Assembly: GCA_944384285.1 (NCBI GenBank)
Contig: CALWSX010000080.1
Coordinates: 1 to 14,557, forward strand
Length of the DNA stretch: 14,557 nt
Reading direction: 5' to 3'
DNA from: an uncultured Lachnospiraceae bacterium
Lineage (GTDB): Bacteria; Bacillota; Clostridia; Lachnospirales; Anaerotignaceae
Shown here: positions 9,008 through 13,734 of the stretch, piece after piece
Position numbering within the stretch: position 1 is the stretch's first letter
Layout of the letters: the number at the start of each line of letters is the position of its first letter
The notes under the pieces: model-generated
What the model was told of the DNA's origin: nothing
Seen by the model: the letters and a program-made list of their open reading frames with translations, nothing else
The model's database searches: none
Position numbers and translations under genes: made by a program

Positions 9008-9036
9008 ATTATACACCATTTAAACATTAATGTATA
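9008..9036 (-). promoter_or_regulatory. Promoter of the zinc-ribbon gene
   Basis: Minus-strand TATACA (9031-9036), a 17-bp spacer and a consensus TATAAT (9008-9013), about 32 bases upstream of the ATG at 8976. The -35 matches the consensus at 4 of 6 positions. Confidence 0.6.
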
Positions 9037-9072
9037 CACACAAAATTTGTAATAATATCAGAATAAAAACTC

Positions 9073-9101
9073 TTGATAATGTATGAATATTATTATACAA
9101 T
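9073..9101 (+). promoter_or_regulatory. Promoter of the ZIP transporter gene
   Basis: TTGATA (9073-9078), a 17-bp spacer and TACAAT (9096-9101), each 5 of 6 to the SigA consensus. The predicted start near 9108 falls at the beginning of the DtxR-like box, a layout suited to repression. Confidence 0.78.
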
Positions 9102-9109
9102 TTAACAAG

Positions 9110-9128
9110 TTAGTTAATTATAACCTAA
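9110..9128. promoter_or_regulatory. DtxR/IdeR-like operator in front of the ZIP gene
   Basis: TTAGTTAATTATAACCTAA agrees at 14 of 19 positions with the classical DtxR/IdeR box TTAGGTTAGCCTAACCTAA (consensus from memory, counted by eye). It covers the expected transcription start, where a bound metallo-repressor would block initiation. It shares AGTTAGTTA with the palindrome upstream of the FeoB-associated gene at 13947-13964. Binding by a DtxR-family protein is inference; no such regulator is encoded in this window. Confidence 0.55.
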
Positions 9129-9147
9129 AATTACAGGAGATGTCATT

Positions 9148-10002
9148 ATGGATAATATATTGCTGTGGGTACTTTTAATAACATTTATTGCAGGATTTTG
9201 TGGGACAGGCTTAGGCGGAGTTGTAAGTTCTTTTTTTAAGAAAGATTCAAAAAAGACAGTTAGCCTTTTATTAAGCTTTGCCGGCGGCGTTATGCTTGCT
9301 GTTGTTTGTTTTGATTTAATATTTGATGTAATATTTCCTGAAAATATGTCCGGTCCACAAAATCTCTCTATAGTTGTTTCAGGTATAATTTTAGGATATG
9401 CTATTGTGGCTCTTTTGAATTACTTAATTGACCTTCATACAAATATTGAAATCTCACACATTGATGAAAGCCACCCTAAAACAGCTGATGACCTTGATGA
9501 ACTTATCCATTCTGACCATTATTATAAACACAAAGAAGAAAATAAACACCTTTTTGTTGCCGGAATTATTATGGCTACAGCGATAGCACTTCATAATCTT
9601 CCTGAAGGTATCGCCATCGGTGTTGCTTATGTTCAAAAAGATGTAGAAAATCTTTGGACAGGCGGAGCATTTATACTTTCTGTTATAATAGCACTTCATA
9701 ATATACCAGAAGGTATGGCTGTTGCAGTACCCCTCATTGCCGGCGGAATGTCAAAGAAAAAAGCAGTACTTATCACTGCATTGAGTGGTCTTCCTACAGT
9801 TTTAGGAGCATTTATAGGTTACATGCTCGGATCTATGGGAACTTTATGGCATGCACTTTCTTTAAGTTTTGCAAGCGGCGCTATGCTTTATGTTGTTTTT
9901 GGAGAACTTGTACCCGAATCTATACTTATGTGGAAATCTAAAGTCCCCTCTTTTGCAATAATCATAGGCATGATATGCGGCTTAATTATTATATTTATTT
10001 AA
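9148..10002 (+). CDS. ZIP-family divalent metal transporter (ZupT/GufA-like)
   Basis: A 284-aa integral membrane protein that should import divalent metal (zinc, iron or manganese; specificity cannot be read from sequence). It carries the two ZIP signatures HNLPEG (149-154, helix IV) and HNIPEG (184-189, helix V), whose His, Asn and Glu side chains line the metal path, and FGELVPES (252-259) in a later helix. About eight membrane segments can be traced. The loop between helices III and IV (about 97-137) holds seven histidines plus many acidic residues, a usual metal-collecting loop. ATG 9148-9150 follows AGGAGAT by 7 bases. It is monocistronic: its own promoter (9073-9101), a DtxR-like box at the start site, and a strong terminator just after the stop. 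Confidence 0.95.
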   Translation: MDNILLWVLLITFIAGFCGTGLGGVVSSFFKKDSKKTVSLLLSFAGGVMLAVVCFDLIFDVIFPENMSGPQNLSIVVSGIILGYAIVALLNYLIDLHTNIEISHIDESHPKTADDLDELIHSDHYYKHKEENKHLFVAGIIMATAIALHNLPEGIAIGVAYVQKDVENLWTGGAFILSVIIALHNIPEGMAVAVPLIAGGMSKKKAVLITALSGLPTVLGAFIGYMLGSMGTLWHALSLSFASGAMLYVVFGELVPESILMWKSKVPSFAIIIGMICGLIIIFI

Positions 10003-10004
10003 TT

Positions 10005-10048
10005 AAAACTGCCTAAGGAATATAAAAATACTCCTTAGGCAGTTTTTT
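10005..10048. terminator. Bidirectional terminator between the ZIP gene and the phage holin
   Basis: A 15-bp perfect stem AAAACTGCCTAAGGA (10005-10019) / TCCTTAGGCAGTTTT (10032-10046), 12-base loop, followed by T on the plus strand. The A-rich left flank gives a short T tract on the minus strand, so it can also end the holin operon, whose last codon lies at 10052. It marks one edge of the phage-like island. Confidence 0.93.
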
Positions 10049-10051
10049 CAT

Positions 10052-10282
10052 TTAATTATTTTTTCTATCCTTTATTCCTTTGGTTGTAGGATCAATAAAC
10101 ACTCCTAAAACGGAAACAAATACACAAGCAAGCATATATGGGTTCTTTATTAAATTAAAAAACTGATATTTTACTATTTCCCAACTTGTAAGTGTTTCCG
10201 GGCTAATTTTCATAGCTGACAAAATAATCCCCAAAAGACCAACCCAAAACCAAGGATTTTTAAATCTTGTCTTAAAATCCAT
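10052..10282 (-). CDS. Phage holin, phi LC3 family
   Basis: A 76-aa holin. The family hallmarks are the N-terminal RFKNPWFWVGLLG and the C-terminal DPTTKGIKDR. Two hydrophobic segments lie at about 11-25 and 47-63 around an amphipathic linker, giving the usual two-helix holin shape, and the tail is Lys/Asp/Asn rich. Holins of this group collect in the cytoplasmic membrane and open it at a set time, normally to let an endolysin reach the wall. Here no endolysin gene follows: the next element is a terminator and then the host ZIP gene. ATG 10280-10282 has AAAGGAGGT, which overlaps the end of the XhlA-like gene 12 bases away, so the two should be made together. Confidence 0.93.
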   Translation of the reverse strand: MDFKTRFKNPWFWVGLLGIILSAMKISPETLTSWEIVKYQFFNLIKNPYMLACVFVSVLGVFIDPTTKGIKDRKNN

Positions 10283-10294
10283 TTCTTACCTCCT

Positions 10295-10615
10295 TTACCA
10301 AATGTTTAGCCTTGAAAAAAATATACCAATTAATGCCCCAATACATGATGTTACAAATGCACCGACAATAATTTCATAATGTTTTGCCGGTTTTTCTTCA
10401 AGTTCGCCAACTCTTAAATCTAATTTATTCAATTCTTCTCTCATAGCTTTTATTTCAAGAGCTATTGTTTCTATTGAAATCGCCAAATTATTTATACCAT
10501 CGACAATATTCTCTATTTTATTAAGCCTTTTATGACAGCTTTTTAAACTTGAAAGTGTCTCTGCTTGTACAACTTTTAAATCGGTTATACACTTTTCAAT
10601 ATCTTCCTGTGTCAT
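10295..10615 (-). CDS. XhlA-like phage lysis accessory protein
   Basis: A 106-aa protein with a long coiled-coil region (about 5-75, heptads of Leu/Ile with Lys/Glu) and a single C-terminal membrane segment (about 83-100, IIVGAFVTSCIGALIGIFF). This is the shape of XhlA of the Bacillus PBSX prophage, which works with a holin in lysis. Identity rests on topology, size and position beside the holin rather than on a sharp motif. ATG 10613-10615 is preceded by GGGGGTG. The gene is separated from the upstream 93-aa gene by a hairpin (10646-10676), so its expression may depend on readthrough or antitermination. Confidence 0.82.
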   Translation of the reverse strand: MTQEDIEKCITDLKVVQAETLSSLKSCHKRLNKIENIVDGINNLAISIETIALEIKAMREELNKLDLRVGELEEKPAKHYEIIVGAFVTSCIGALIGIFFSRLNIW

Positions 10616-10645
10616 TTTGCACCCCCTTATAATATATTTACACTA

Positions 10646-10676
10646 AATAAAGGGAGACTTTTTAGCTCCCTTTATT
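10646..10676 (-). terminator. Hairpin between the 93-aa gene and the XhlA-like gene
   Basis: Arms AATAAAGGGAG (10646-10656) and CTCCCTTTATT (10666-10676) form an 11-bp stem with a 9-base loop. On the minus strand it starts 5 bases after the 93-aa stop codon. The T tract inside and after the stem is short (TTTATTTAG), so it may be a leaky terminator or a point of antitermination control. Confidence 0.7.
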
Positions 10677-10680
10677 AAAA

Positions 10681-10962
10681 CTATCTGTTTCTTTTTTCAA
10701 TCTCTTTATAAAGATTATAAAGCTTAGGAAATTCTTCTAAACTCACGTCTTTTGAATCAGCCTTGCCAATTCTTGCAGTCATATCTCCATAAACAAAGAT
10801 TTCTTTTCCGTCTATCTCAGGATTCCCTCCTGCCTGATTATCGTTGTCTTTAAAAAATTTAATTTCAGTAGGAACACCAACCCCATGTTCAATGACTGTA
10901 TCTAAATTTGTTGTAATCTTAAGCATACCGTCTTTTGCTATGTAACCAAAATATCTTTCCAT
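10681..10962 (-). CDS. Hypothetical phage-island protein (93 aa)
   Basis: I do not recognise this protein. It is 93 aa, with no signal peptide or membrane helix. It begins MERYFGYIAKDGMLKITTN, has a central Asn/Asp/Gly-rich segment (about 39-53, KDNDNQAGGNPEIDG), then EIFVYGDMTARIGK, and ends in a charged helix (LYNLYKEIEKRNR). The profile suggests a small soluble beta-rich domain with a C-terminal helix. ATG 10960-10962 has an excellent TAGGAGG 8 bases upstream, so it is clearly translated. It sits between the ArpU-like regulator and the lysis genes, where temperate phages often carry small tail-end or lysis-associated proteins. The hairpin at 10646-10676 follows at once. There is no catalytic motif to suggest an enzyme. 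Confidence 0.75.
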   Translation of the reverse strand: MERYFGYIAKDGMLKITTNLDTVIEHGVGVPTEIKFFKDNDNQAGGNPEIDGKEIFVYGDMTARIGKADSKDVSLEEFPKLYNLYKEIEKRNR

Positions 10963-11087
10963 AATAAAATCCTCCTAAATATTTGTAAAAATTTTTTCTT
11001 TTGTTAAATTTTAAATCTTCTTTTCTTACAAAGAATTTAACATAAAACAACCATCAAAAACTGTCATTTTACTATCAAACTTTTTCT

Positions 11088-11501
11088 TTACGTATTATCA
11101 AAAATACCAAGTTCAATACCAATAGATCTTACAATATGTCTCTTAGTTCTAAAAAATGTAGATTCTGAAATATGAAGCCTGTCACAAATTTCATATTTAT
11201 TTGTTACTTTGTTCATATAATATAATTTAAAAAATTCCCTTTGTAATTCGGTTGCACCTTCTAGAAAAAAATTTACAGCCGTAACTATTCGTTCCATATT
11301 TTCTAATTTATTTAAAGTAAAATAAGAATTTTGTTTGCATTTATTTGTATGCTCCAAATCAAAATTTGTATTTACTAAATTATCTTTATCTGAAAAATTT
11401 TCATTTAAATTTTTAATATTTTTTTCTAGTTCTTTTAAATATTTAGGATATCGAAATAATTCATACTCAATATATCTAAATACATTTTTATTAACAATCA
11501 A
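11088..11501 (-). CDS. ArpU/RinA-like phage late transcription regulator
   Basis: A protein of the ArpU/RinA group that controls late genes of Gram-positive phages. The N-terminal part (VFRYIEYELFRYPKYLKELE) is the family's typical opening helix. The middle has ERIVTAVNFFLEGATELQREFFKLYY, and the C-terminal part is a sigma-region-4-like helix-turn-helix (KYEICDRLHISESTFFRTKRHIV). The frame starts at GTG 11508-11510 (140 aa), but the ribosome binding site AAAGAGGG directly abuts that GTG. TTG 11499-11501 has proper spacing and gives 137 aa, so I prefer it, with modest confidence. It lies upstream of the 93-aa, XhlA-like and holin genes on the same strand, which are its natural targets. Confidence 0.85.
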   Translation of the reverse strand: MIVNKNVFRYIEYELFRYPKYLKELEKNIKNLNENFSDKDNLVNTNFDLEHTNKCKQNSYFTLNKLENMERIVTAVNFFLEGATELQREFFKLYYMNKVTNKYEICDRLHISESTFFRTKRHIVRSIGIELGIFDNT

Positions 11502-11542
11502 AGTGCTCACCCTCTTTCTCTTATGTAAACACTGAATATTTT

Positions 11543-11728
11543 TTATGTTCTTTTTGTTATTCTAATAATATTTTCAATACAATAACTATTGATTTCATTT
11601 TCCTTTTTTCTATTTAAAAGCAGTTTATCTCGATTATTCCTAAAACTAATATATTCCTCACAACATGAATGACAACCAAGTTTACGTTTATCACAATTGT
11701 GACAAGGTGCTTTTATAAATTCTTTGAT
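11543..11728 (-). CDS. Cys-rich small phage protein with a non-standard (AUC or AUU) start
   Basis: A 61-codon open frame that encodes a zinc-finger-like protein: APCHNCDKRKLGCHSCCEEY near the N-terminus with five Cys and two His, then a basic helix (RNNRDKLLLNRKKE). I recall similar CxxC...GCHxxC proteins just upstream of ArpU-type regulators in Clostridia phages. No ATG, GTG or TTG exists: an in-frame TAG (minus strand) lies just before the GGGGGAG ribosome binding site, and the codon at the normal distance (5 bases) is ATC (11726-11728), preceded by ATT. Either a rare AUC/AUU start is used or the start codon has been lost. The frame is otherwise intact to TAA at 11543-11545. Function is unknown; nucleic-acid binding is plausible. 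Confidence 0.6.
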   Translation of the reverse strand: MKEFIKAPCHNCDKRKLGCHSCCEEYISFRNNRDKLLLNRKKENEINSYCIENIIRITKRT

Positions 11729-11771
11729 AATATCTCCCCCCTAATATGTGAAGCATACCTACTTCACTTAT

Positions 11772-11921
11772 TTATATTTTAAAGTCAAAAAATTCACCCT
11801 TTGCTATACCACTTTCTATTAATAAACCATCATTAAGATTTCCCTTATCATAAAGGAAAATTATTCTTTCTATTGATAATTTTGAAAATATTTCTGAAAG
11901 CTTATAGTCGTACTTGATCAT
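11772..11921 (-). CDS. Small phage-island ORF (49 aa)
   Basis: A 49-aa frame from ATG 11919-11921 to TAA 11772-11774. It opens MIKYDYKLSEIFSKLSIERI and ends KGEFFDFKI. It is placed exactly 5 bases after GGAGGG, a very good ribosome binding site, and is the first frame after the predicted minus-strand promoter at 12024-12053, which supports translation. The protein seems small, soluble and helical, with no Cys and no membrane segment. I do not recognise the family. It lies in the slot where phages encode small early regulators. Confidence 0.6.
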   Translation of the reverse strand: MIKYDYKLSEIFSKLSIERIIFLYDKGNLNDGLLIESGIAKGEFFDFKI

Positions 11922-12004
11922 AATATCCCTCCGTACATTAATATTTTACTTTTTGCAAATTAGACTTACTTAATTTTTTTCTTTAACAACATCAGATTAT
12001 TTTT

Positions 12005-12020
12005 TTGTCGAATTGTGTAA
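12005..12020. repeat. 16-bp repeat, copy 1, at the start site of the small-ORF promoter
   Basis: TTGTCGAATTGTGTAA matches the copy at 12134-12149 at 13 of 16 positions, same orientation, 129 bases apart. It lies just downstream of the -10 at 12024-12029, over the expected start site, so it could be a regulator-binding site. Confidence 0.5.
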
Positions 12021-12023
12021 AAA

Positions 12024-12053
12024 ATTATATAAAAATTTTTATTTTTTAGACAA
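12024..12053 (-). promoter_or_regulatory. Promoter of the small-ORF/ArpU operon
   Basis: Minus-strand TTGTCT (12048-12053), an 18-bp spacer and a consensus TATAAT (12024-12029). The expected start is about 95 bases before the 49-aa gene. The spacer is an almost pure A/T run, so the -35/-10 spacing carries most of the weight. Confidence 0.55.
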
Positions 12054-12133
12054 AGATATTCATTTTTCTACAATAACTTTTTATTTTTGTTATTTTTCAT
12101 ATATTGTATTTACAAATTTCGACATATTGTATA

Positions 12134-12149
12134 TTGTCATATCGTGTAA
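12134..12149. repeat. 16-bp repeat, copy 2
   Basis: TTGTCATATCGTGTAA is the partner of 12005-12020 (13 of 16 identical). A diverged inverted relative, ACAAATTTCGACA, lies next to it at 12112-12124. It sits downstream of the cro-like gene. Confidence 0.45.
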
Positions 12150-12172
12150 TTATATTTATAATATACACAAAT

Positions 12173-12200
12173 AATGTAAATTTTAATATATTTTTACATT
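12173..12200. repeat. Inverted repeat downstream of cro
   Basis: AATGTAAA (12173-12180) and TTTACATT (12193-12200) pair perfectly across 12 bases. It follows the cro stop codon by 14 bases on the minus strand. A clean T tract is missing, so termination is only possible. An all-A/T hairpin (12202-12222) also overlaps the cro stop. Confidence 0.45.
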
Positions 12201-12213
12201 TAAAAAATAAAAG

Positions 12214-12423
12214 TTATTTTTTTTCTTTATCTTTGTTGTAATCCAATAAATAATCTGTGCAAACCGAAAATATTGTTGCCATTAAGATAAGCTTAGAACT
12301 TGGAATATCTGTTTCTTCATTTATCCAGTTATAATAGGTTCTTAAAGAAACATTTAATTTTTTAGCAAGATCGTTTTTTGTTAGATTATTTTTCATTCTT
12401 TCAACTTCAATATTAATTAGCAT
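12214..12423 (-). CDS. Cro-like XRE-family DNA-binding protein
   Basis: A 69-aa protein made almost entirely of one XRE/Cro helix-turn-helix domain: MKNNLTKNDLAKKLNVSLRTYYNWINEE (about 10-37) is the HTH and TDYLLDY (about 57-63) the usual end of the fold. It has no other domain, as expected for a Cro-type switch protein. ATG 12421-12423 is preceded by GGGGGAG with a 5-base gap. It diverges from the CI-like gene, with three operators and two promoters between them. It should bind the TACTCATTTTGAGCA dyads and favour the lytic side. It is first in the minus-strand series that leads to the ArpU-like regulator and holin. Confidence 0.88.
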   Translation of the reverse strand: MLINIEVERMKNNLTKNDLAKKLNVSLRTYYNWINEETDIPSSKLILMATIFSVCTDYLLDYNKDKEKK

Positions 12424-12443
12424 TAGATCTCCCCCTCACATTT

Positions 12444-12458
12444 TGCTCATTTTGAGTA
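12444..12458. promoter_or_regulatory. Switch operator O1
   Basis: TGCTCATTTTGAGTA, a 15-bp dyad, is the reverse orientation of the motif found at O2 and O3. It lies just downstream of the expected cro start site (about 12462), so occupation blocks cro. Confidence 0.88.
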
Positions 12459-12468
12459 CTACATTTGT

Positions 12469-12497
12469 ATAATATACTCATTTTGAGCATTTGTCAA
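12469..12497 (-). promoter_or_regulatory. Promoter of the cro operon
   Basis: Minus-strand TTGACA (12492-12497, perfect), a 17-bp spacer and TATTAT (12469-12474). Operator O2 fills the spacer and O1 follows the start site, so the promoter should be tightly repressed by the CI-like protein. Confidence 0.9.
12475..12489. promoter_or_regulatory. Switch operator O2
   Basis: TACTCATTTTGAGCA, identical to O3. It lies exactly between the -35 and -10 of the cro promoter. Its centre is 31 bp from that of O1 and 40 bp from that of O3, close to 3 and 4 helical turns, which would place the bound dimers on one face of the DNA. Confidence 0.92.
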
Positions 12498-12514
12498 TGT
12501 GTTTTTGGCAAAAT

Positions 12515-12529
12515 TACTCATTTTGAGCA
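12515..12529. promoter_or_regulatory. Switch operator O3
   Basis: TACTCATTTTGAGCA, identical to O2. It ends 7 bases before the -35 of the cI promoter, a place from which a bound protein could activate or limit that promoter. A further half-site, ATGAGCAT (12564-12571), overlaps the end of the cI -10. Confidence 0.9.
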
Positions 12530-12536
12530 TTTTTAA

Positions 12537-12565
12537 TTGACTTTATGCATTAAAAATCATATAAT
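12537..12565 (+). promoter_or_regulatory. Promoter of the cI-like/immA-like operon
   Basis: TTGACT (12537-12542), a 17-bp spacer and a perfect TATAAT (12560-12565). The expected start is about 17 bases before the cI-like ATG. The flanking O3 and the half-site at 12564-12571 suggest autoregulation. Confidence 0.9.
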
Positions 12566-12588
12566 GAGCATAAAAGGGGGCATCGCAA

Positions 12589-13017
12589 ATGACTTTTGGA
12601 GAACGTTTAATTGAACTTAGGAAAGAACATGGATATGCTAAAAGAGCTGATTTTGCAGAAAAATTAGGAATACCAAGCACAACATTACGTAATTATGAAA
12701 CAAATGCAAGAGAACCTGGACACTTATTCTTAAAAAAAATTTCTGACTTATTTAATGTTTCTGTTGATTATCTTCTTTGTCTTACAGATGAAAAAGAAAA
12801 ATTTGTATCTTATAAATTAAAAGCTTCTGAATATGAACATATTAAACTTTATCGTTCACTTGACACTCATGGAAAAGAAGTTGTTGATACTTTAATTAAC
12901 ATTGAACTTAAACGTCTTGAAAATAATGACAACAATATAATTGCAATAGCTGCACACAATGATAATTTAAATGAAGATCAACTTAAATTAATGCATGAGG
13001 ATATTGATGAGCTTTAA
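12589..13017 (+). CDS. CI-like phage repressor (XRE family, no peptidase domain)
   Basis: A 142-aa repressor. Residues 1-62 are a standard XRE helix-turn-helix domain (FGERLIELRKEHGYAKRADF, then KLGIPSTTLRNYE as the HTH, ending in FNVSVDYLL). Residues ~75-142 form a helical region with SLDTHGKEVVDTLINIE, a segment I recall from repressors of Clostridia phages, probably for oligomerisation. There is no LexA/S24 self-cleavage domain, so induction should need another protein, fitting the ImmA-like gene 33 bases downstream. ATG 12589-12591 follows a GGGGG ribosome binding site in a short leader. It should hold the cro promoter off through O1-O3. Confidence 0.92.
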   Translation: MTFGERLIELRKEHGYAKRADFAEKLGIPSTTLRNYETNAREPGHLFLKKISDLFNVSVDYLLCLTDEKEKFVSYKLKASEYEHIKLYRSLDTHGKEVVDTLINIELKRLENNDNNIIAIAAHNDNLNEDQLKLMHEDIDEL

Positions 13018-13050
13018 TTTTAAATTACAATTCCGAGGAGGTATGTTTTT

Positions 13051-13509
13051 ATGACACATTATGAAATACTTCTAGCCTCATCCGAAAAAAGCGGTTTAAA
13101 AATTGTTGAAAAAAATTTTAAATCCGACGCTAAAGGTCTTATAAAAGGAAATAAAATAGGTATAAGAAAAGATTTATCCGAGAATGAAAAATACTGTATT
13201 CTTGCAGAAGAACTTGGTCACTACTATACTTCTGTAGGCAATATATTAGACCAATCTATAGTATCAAATCGAAAACAAGAAAATGCTGCAAGAAAATGGG
13301 CTGTAAATAAATTGATATCAATTGATATGATTGTAGATGATTGCAAAAACGGATGTTGCACATTTTTTGAAATTGCTGAATACTTAAATGTTACATCAGA
13401 TTTTATACAGGAAGCTTTAAATTATTTTAAAAGAATATACGGCTATTCGTATAAAAATGAAAATTATACTGTAATATTTAATGATTTAGGATTTTATATT
13501 ATCAATTAA
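13051..13509 (+). CDS. ImmA/IrrE-family metallo-endopeptidase (anti-repressor)
   Basis: A 152-aa protein of the ImmA/IrrE (M78) group. In ICEBs1 and phages such proteins cleave the partner repressor after DNA damage or other signals. The active-site helix reads ILAEELGHYYTSVGNILDQS: where the canonical motif is HExxH this one has EELGH (Glu in place of the first His). The downstream NRKQENAARKWA segment supplies the usual third-ligand Glu. I recall this AEELGHYYT form from related phage proteins, so it may be a real subfamily rather than a dead enzyme. The C-terminal half (about 90-152) is a substrate-recognition-like region. ATG 13051-13053 has GAGGAGGT. It is cotranscribed with the CI-like repressor, its probable substrate. 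Confidence 0.88.
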   Translation: MTHYEILLASSEKSGLKIVEKNFKSDAKGLIKGNKIGIRKDLSENEKYCILAEELGHYYTSVGNILDQSIVSNRKQENAARKWAVNKLISIDMIVDDCKNGCCTFFEIAEYLNVTSDFIQEALNYFKRIYGYSYKNENYTVIFNDLGFYIIN

Positions 13510-13561
13510 AACATATTTATTTGGATTACAATAAAAAATATTAAAAAATATTTATATTATT

Positions 13562-13597
13562 GTCACTGTAAGAAATAAAATTCCAGTGACTGTTTTA
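13562..13597 (+). terminator. Possible terminator of the cI-immA operon
   Basis: GTCACTG (13562-13568) pairs with CAGTGAC (13584-13590) across 15 bases and is followed by TGTTTTATTTT. It lies about 50 bases after the ImmA-like stop. The stem is short, so it probably acts together with the next hairpin. Confidence 0.6.
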
Positions 13598-13605
13598 TTT
13601 TAAAT

Positions 13606-13643
13606 AAAAAAACAAAACAGTTTATAAACGGTTTTGTTTTTTT
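13606..13643. terminator. Bidirectional terminator at the island edge
   Basis: AAAAAAACAAAAC (13606-13618) pairs with GTTTTGTTTTTTT (13631-13643) around an inner GTTTATAAAC (13620-13629), with one mismatch between the two stems. Runs of A on the left and T on the right allow termination of both the ImmA-like gene (plus) and the FeoB-associated gene (minus). Confidence 0.85.
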
Positions 13644-13734
13644 AGGATTATATGGATTAATATAAAAGGGAAAAGTTTAGTTAGTACTAAATTATTAAAA
13701 TAATAAAGAAAGGATTTATTTTAGGTTTGAGTGA

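Larger units (their letters stand above)
11922..12213. other. Non-coding A+T-rich gap between cro and the small-ORF operon
   Basis: 292 bases with no credible gene on either strand. It holds a minus-strand promoter (12024-12053), two imperfect 16-bp direct repeats (12005-12020 and 12134-12149), several ATATTGT copies between 12101 and 12137, and an 8-bp inverted repeat (12173-12200). In intact phages this interval carries early and replication genes, so it may be where they were deleted. Confidence 0.55.
10005..13643. mobile_element. Phage-derived island: switch, regulator and holin, no virion genes
   Basis: About 3.6 kb bounded by terminators at 10005-10048 and 13606-13643. It holds CI-like repressor and ImmA-like genes (plus strand) and, on the minus strand, cro-like, 49-aa, Cys-rich, ArpU-like, 93-aa, XhlA-like and holin genes. 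That order follows the transcription logic of a temperate phage (immunity, then late regulator, then lysis). There is no integrase, replication, terminase, capsid, tail or endolysin gene in it. I compared the two edges by eye and found no direct repeat that could be an att site. It may be a deletion remnant or a domesticated unit; the edges given are the terminators, not proven junctions. Confidence 0.7.

Noticed and set aside
9454..9699. Minus-strand frame of 81 codons inside the ZIP gene.
   Set aside because: It lies antisense to the two conserved HNxPEG helices and encodes no recognisable protein.
12061..12180. A/T-rich stretch with repeated ATATTGT as a replication origin.
   Set aside because: There is no DnaA-box cluster and no replication gene; the repeats are short and expected at some rate in such composition.
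13677..13690. TTAGTTAGTACTAA resembles the metal-box half-site.
   Set aside because: It lies downstream of both neighbouring genes, with no promoter nearby, and only the inner 10 bases are palindromic.
10003..13734. Possible att direct repeats bordering the phage island.
   Set aside because: I compared 10003-10100 with 13510-13734 and found only A/T-rich chance matches; no integrase is present either.
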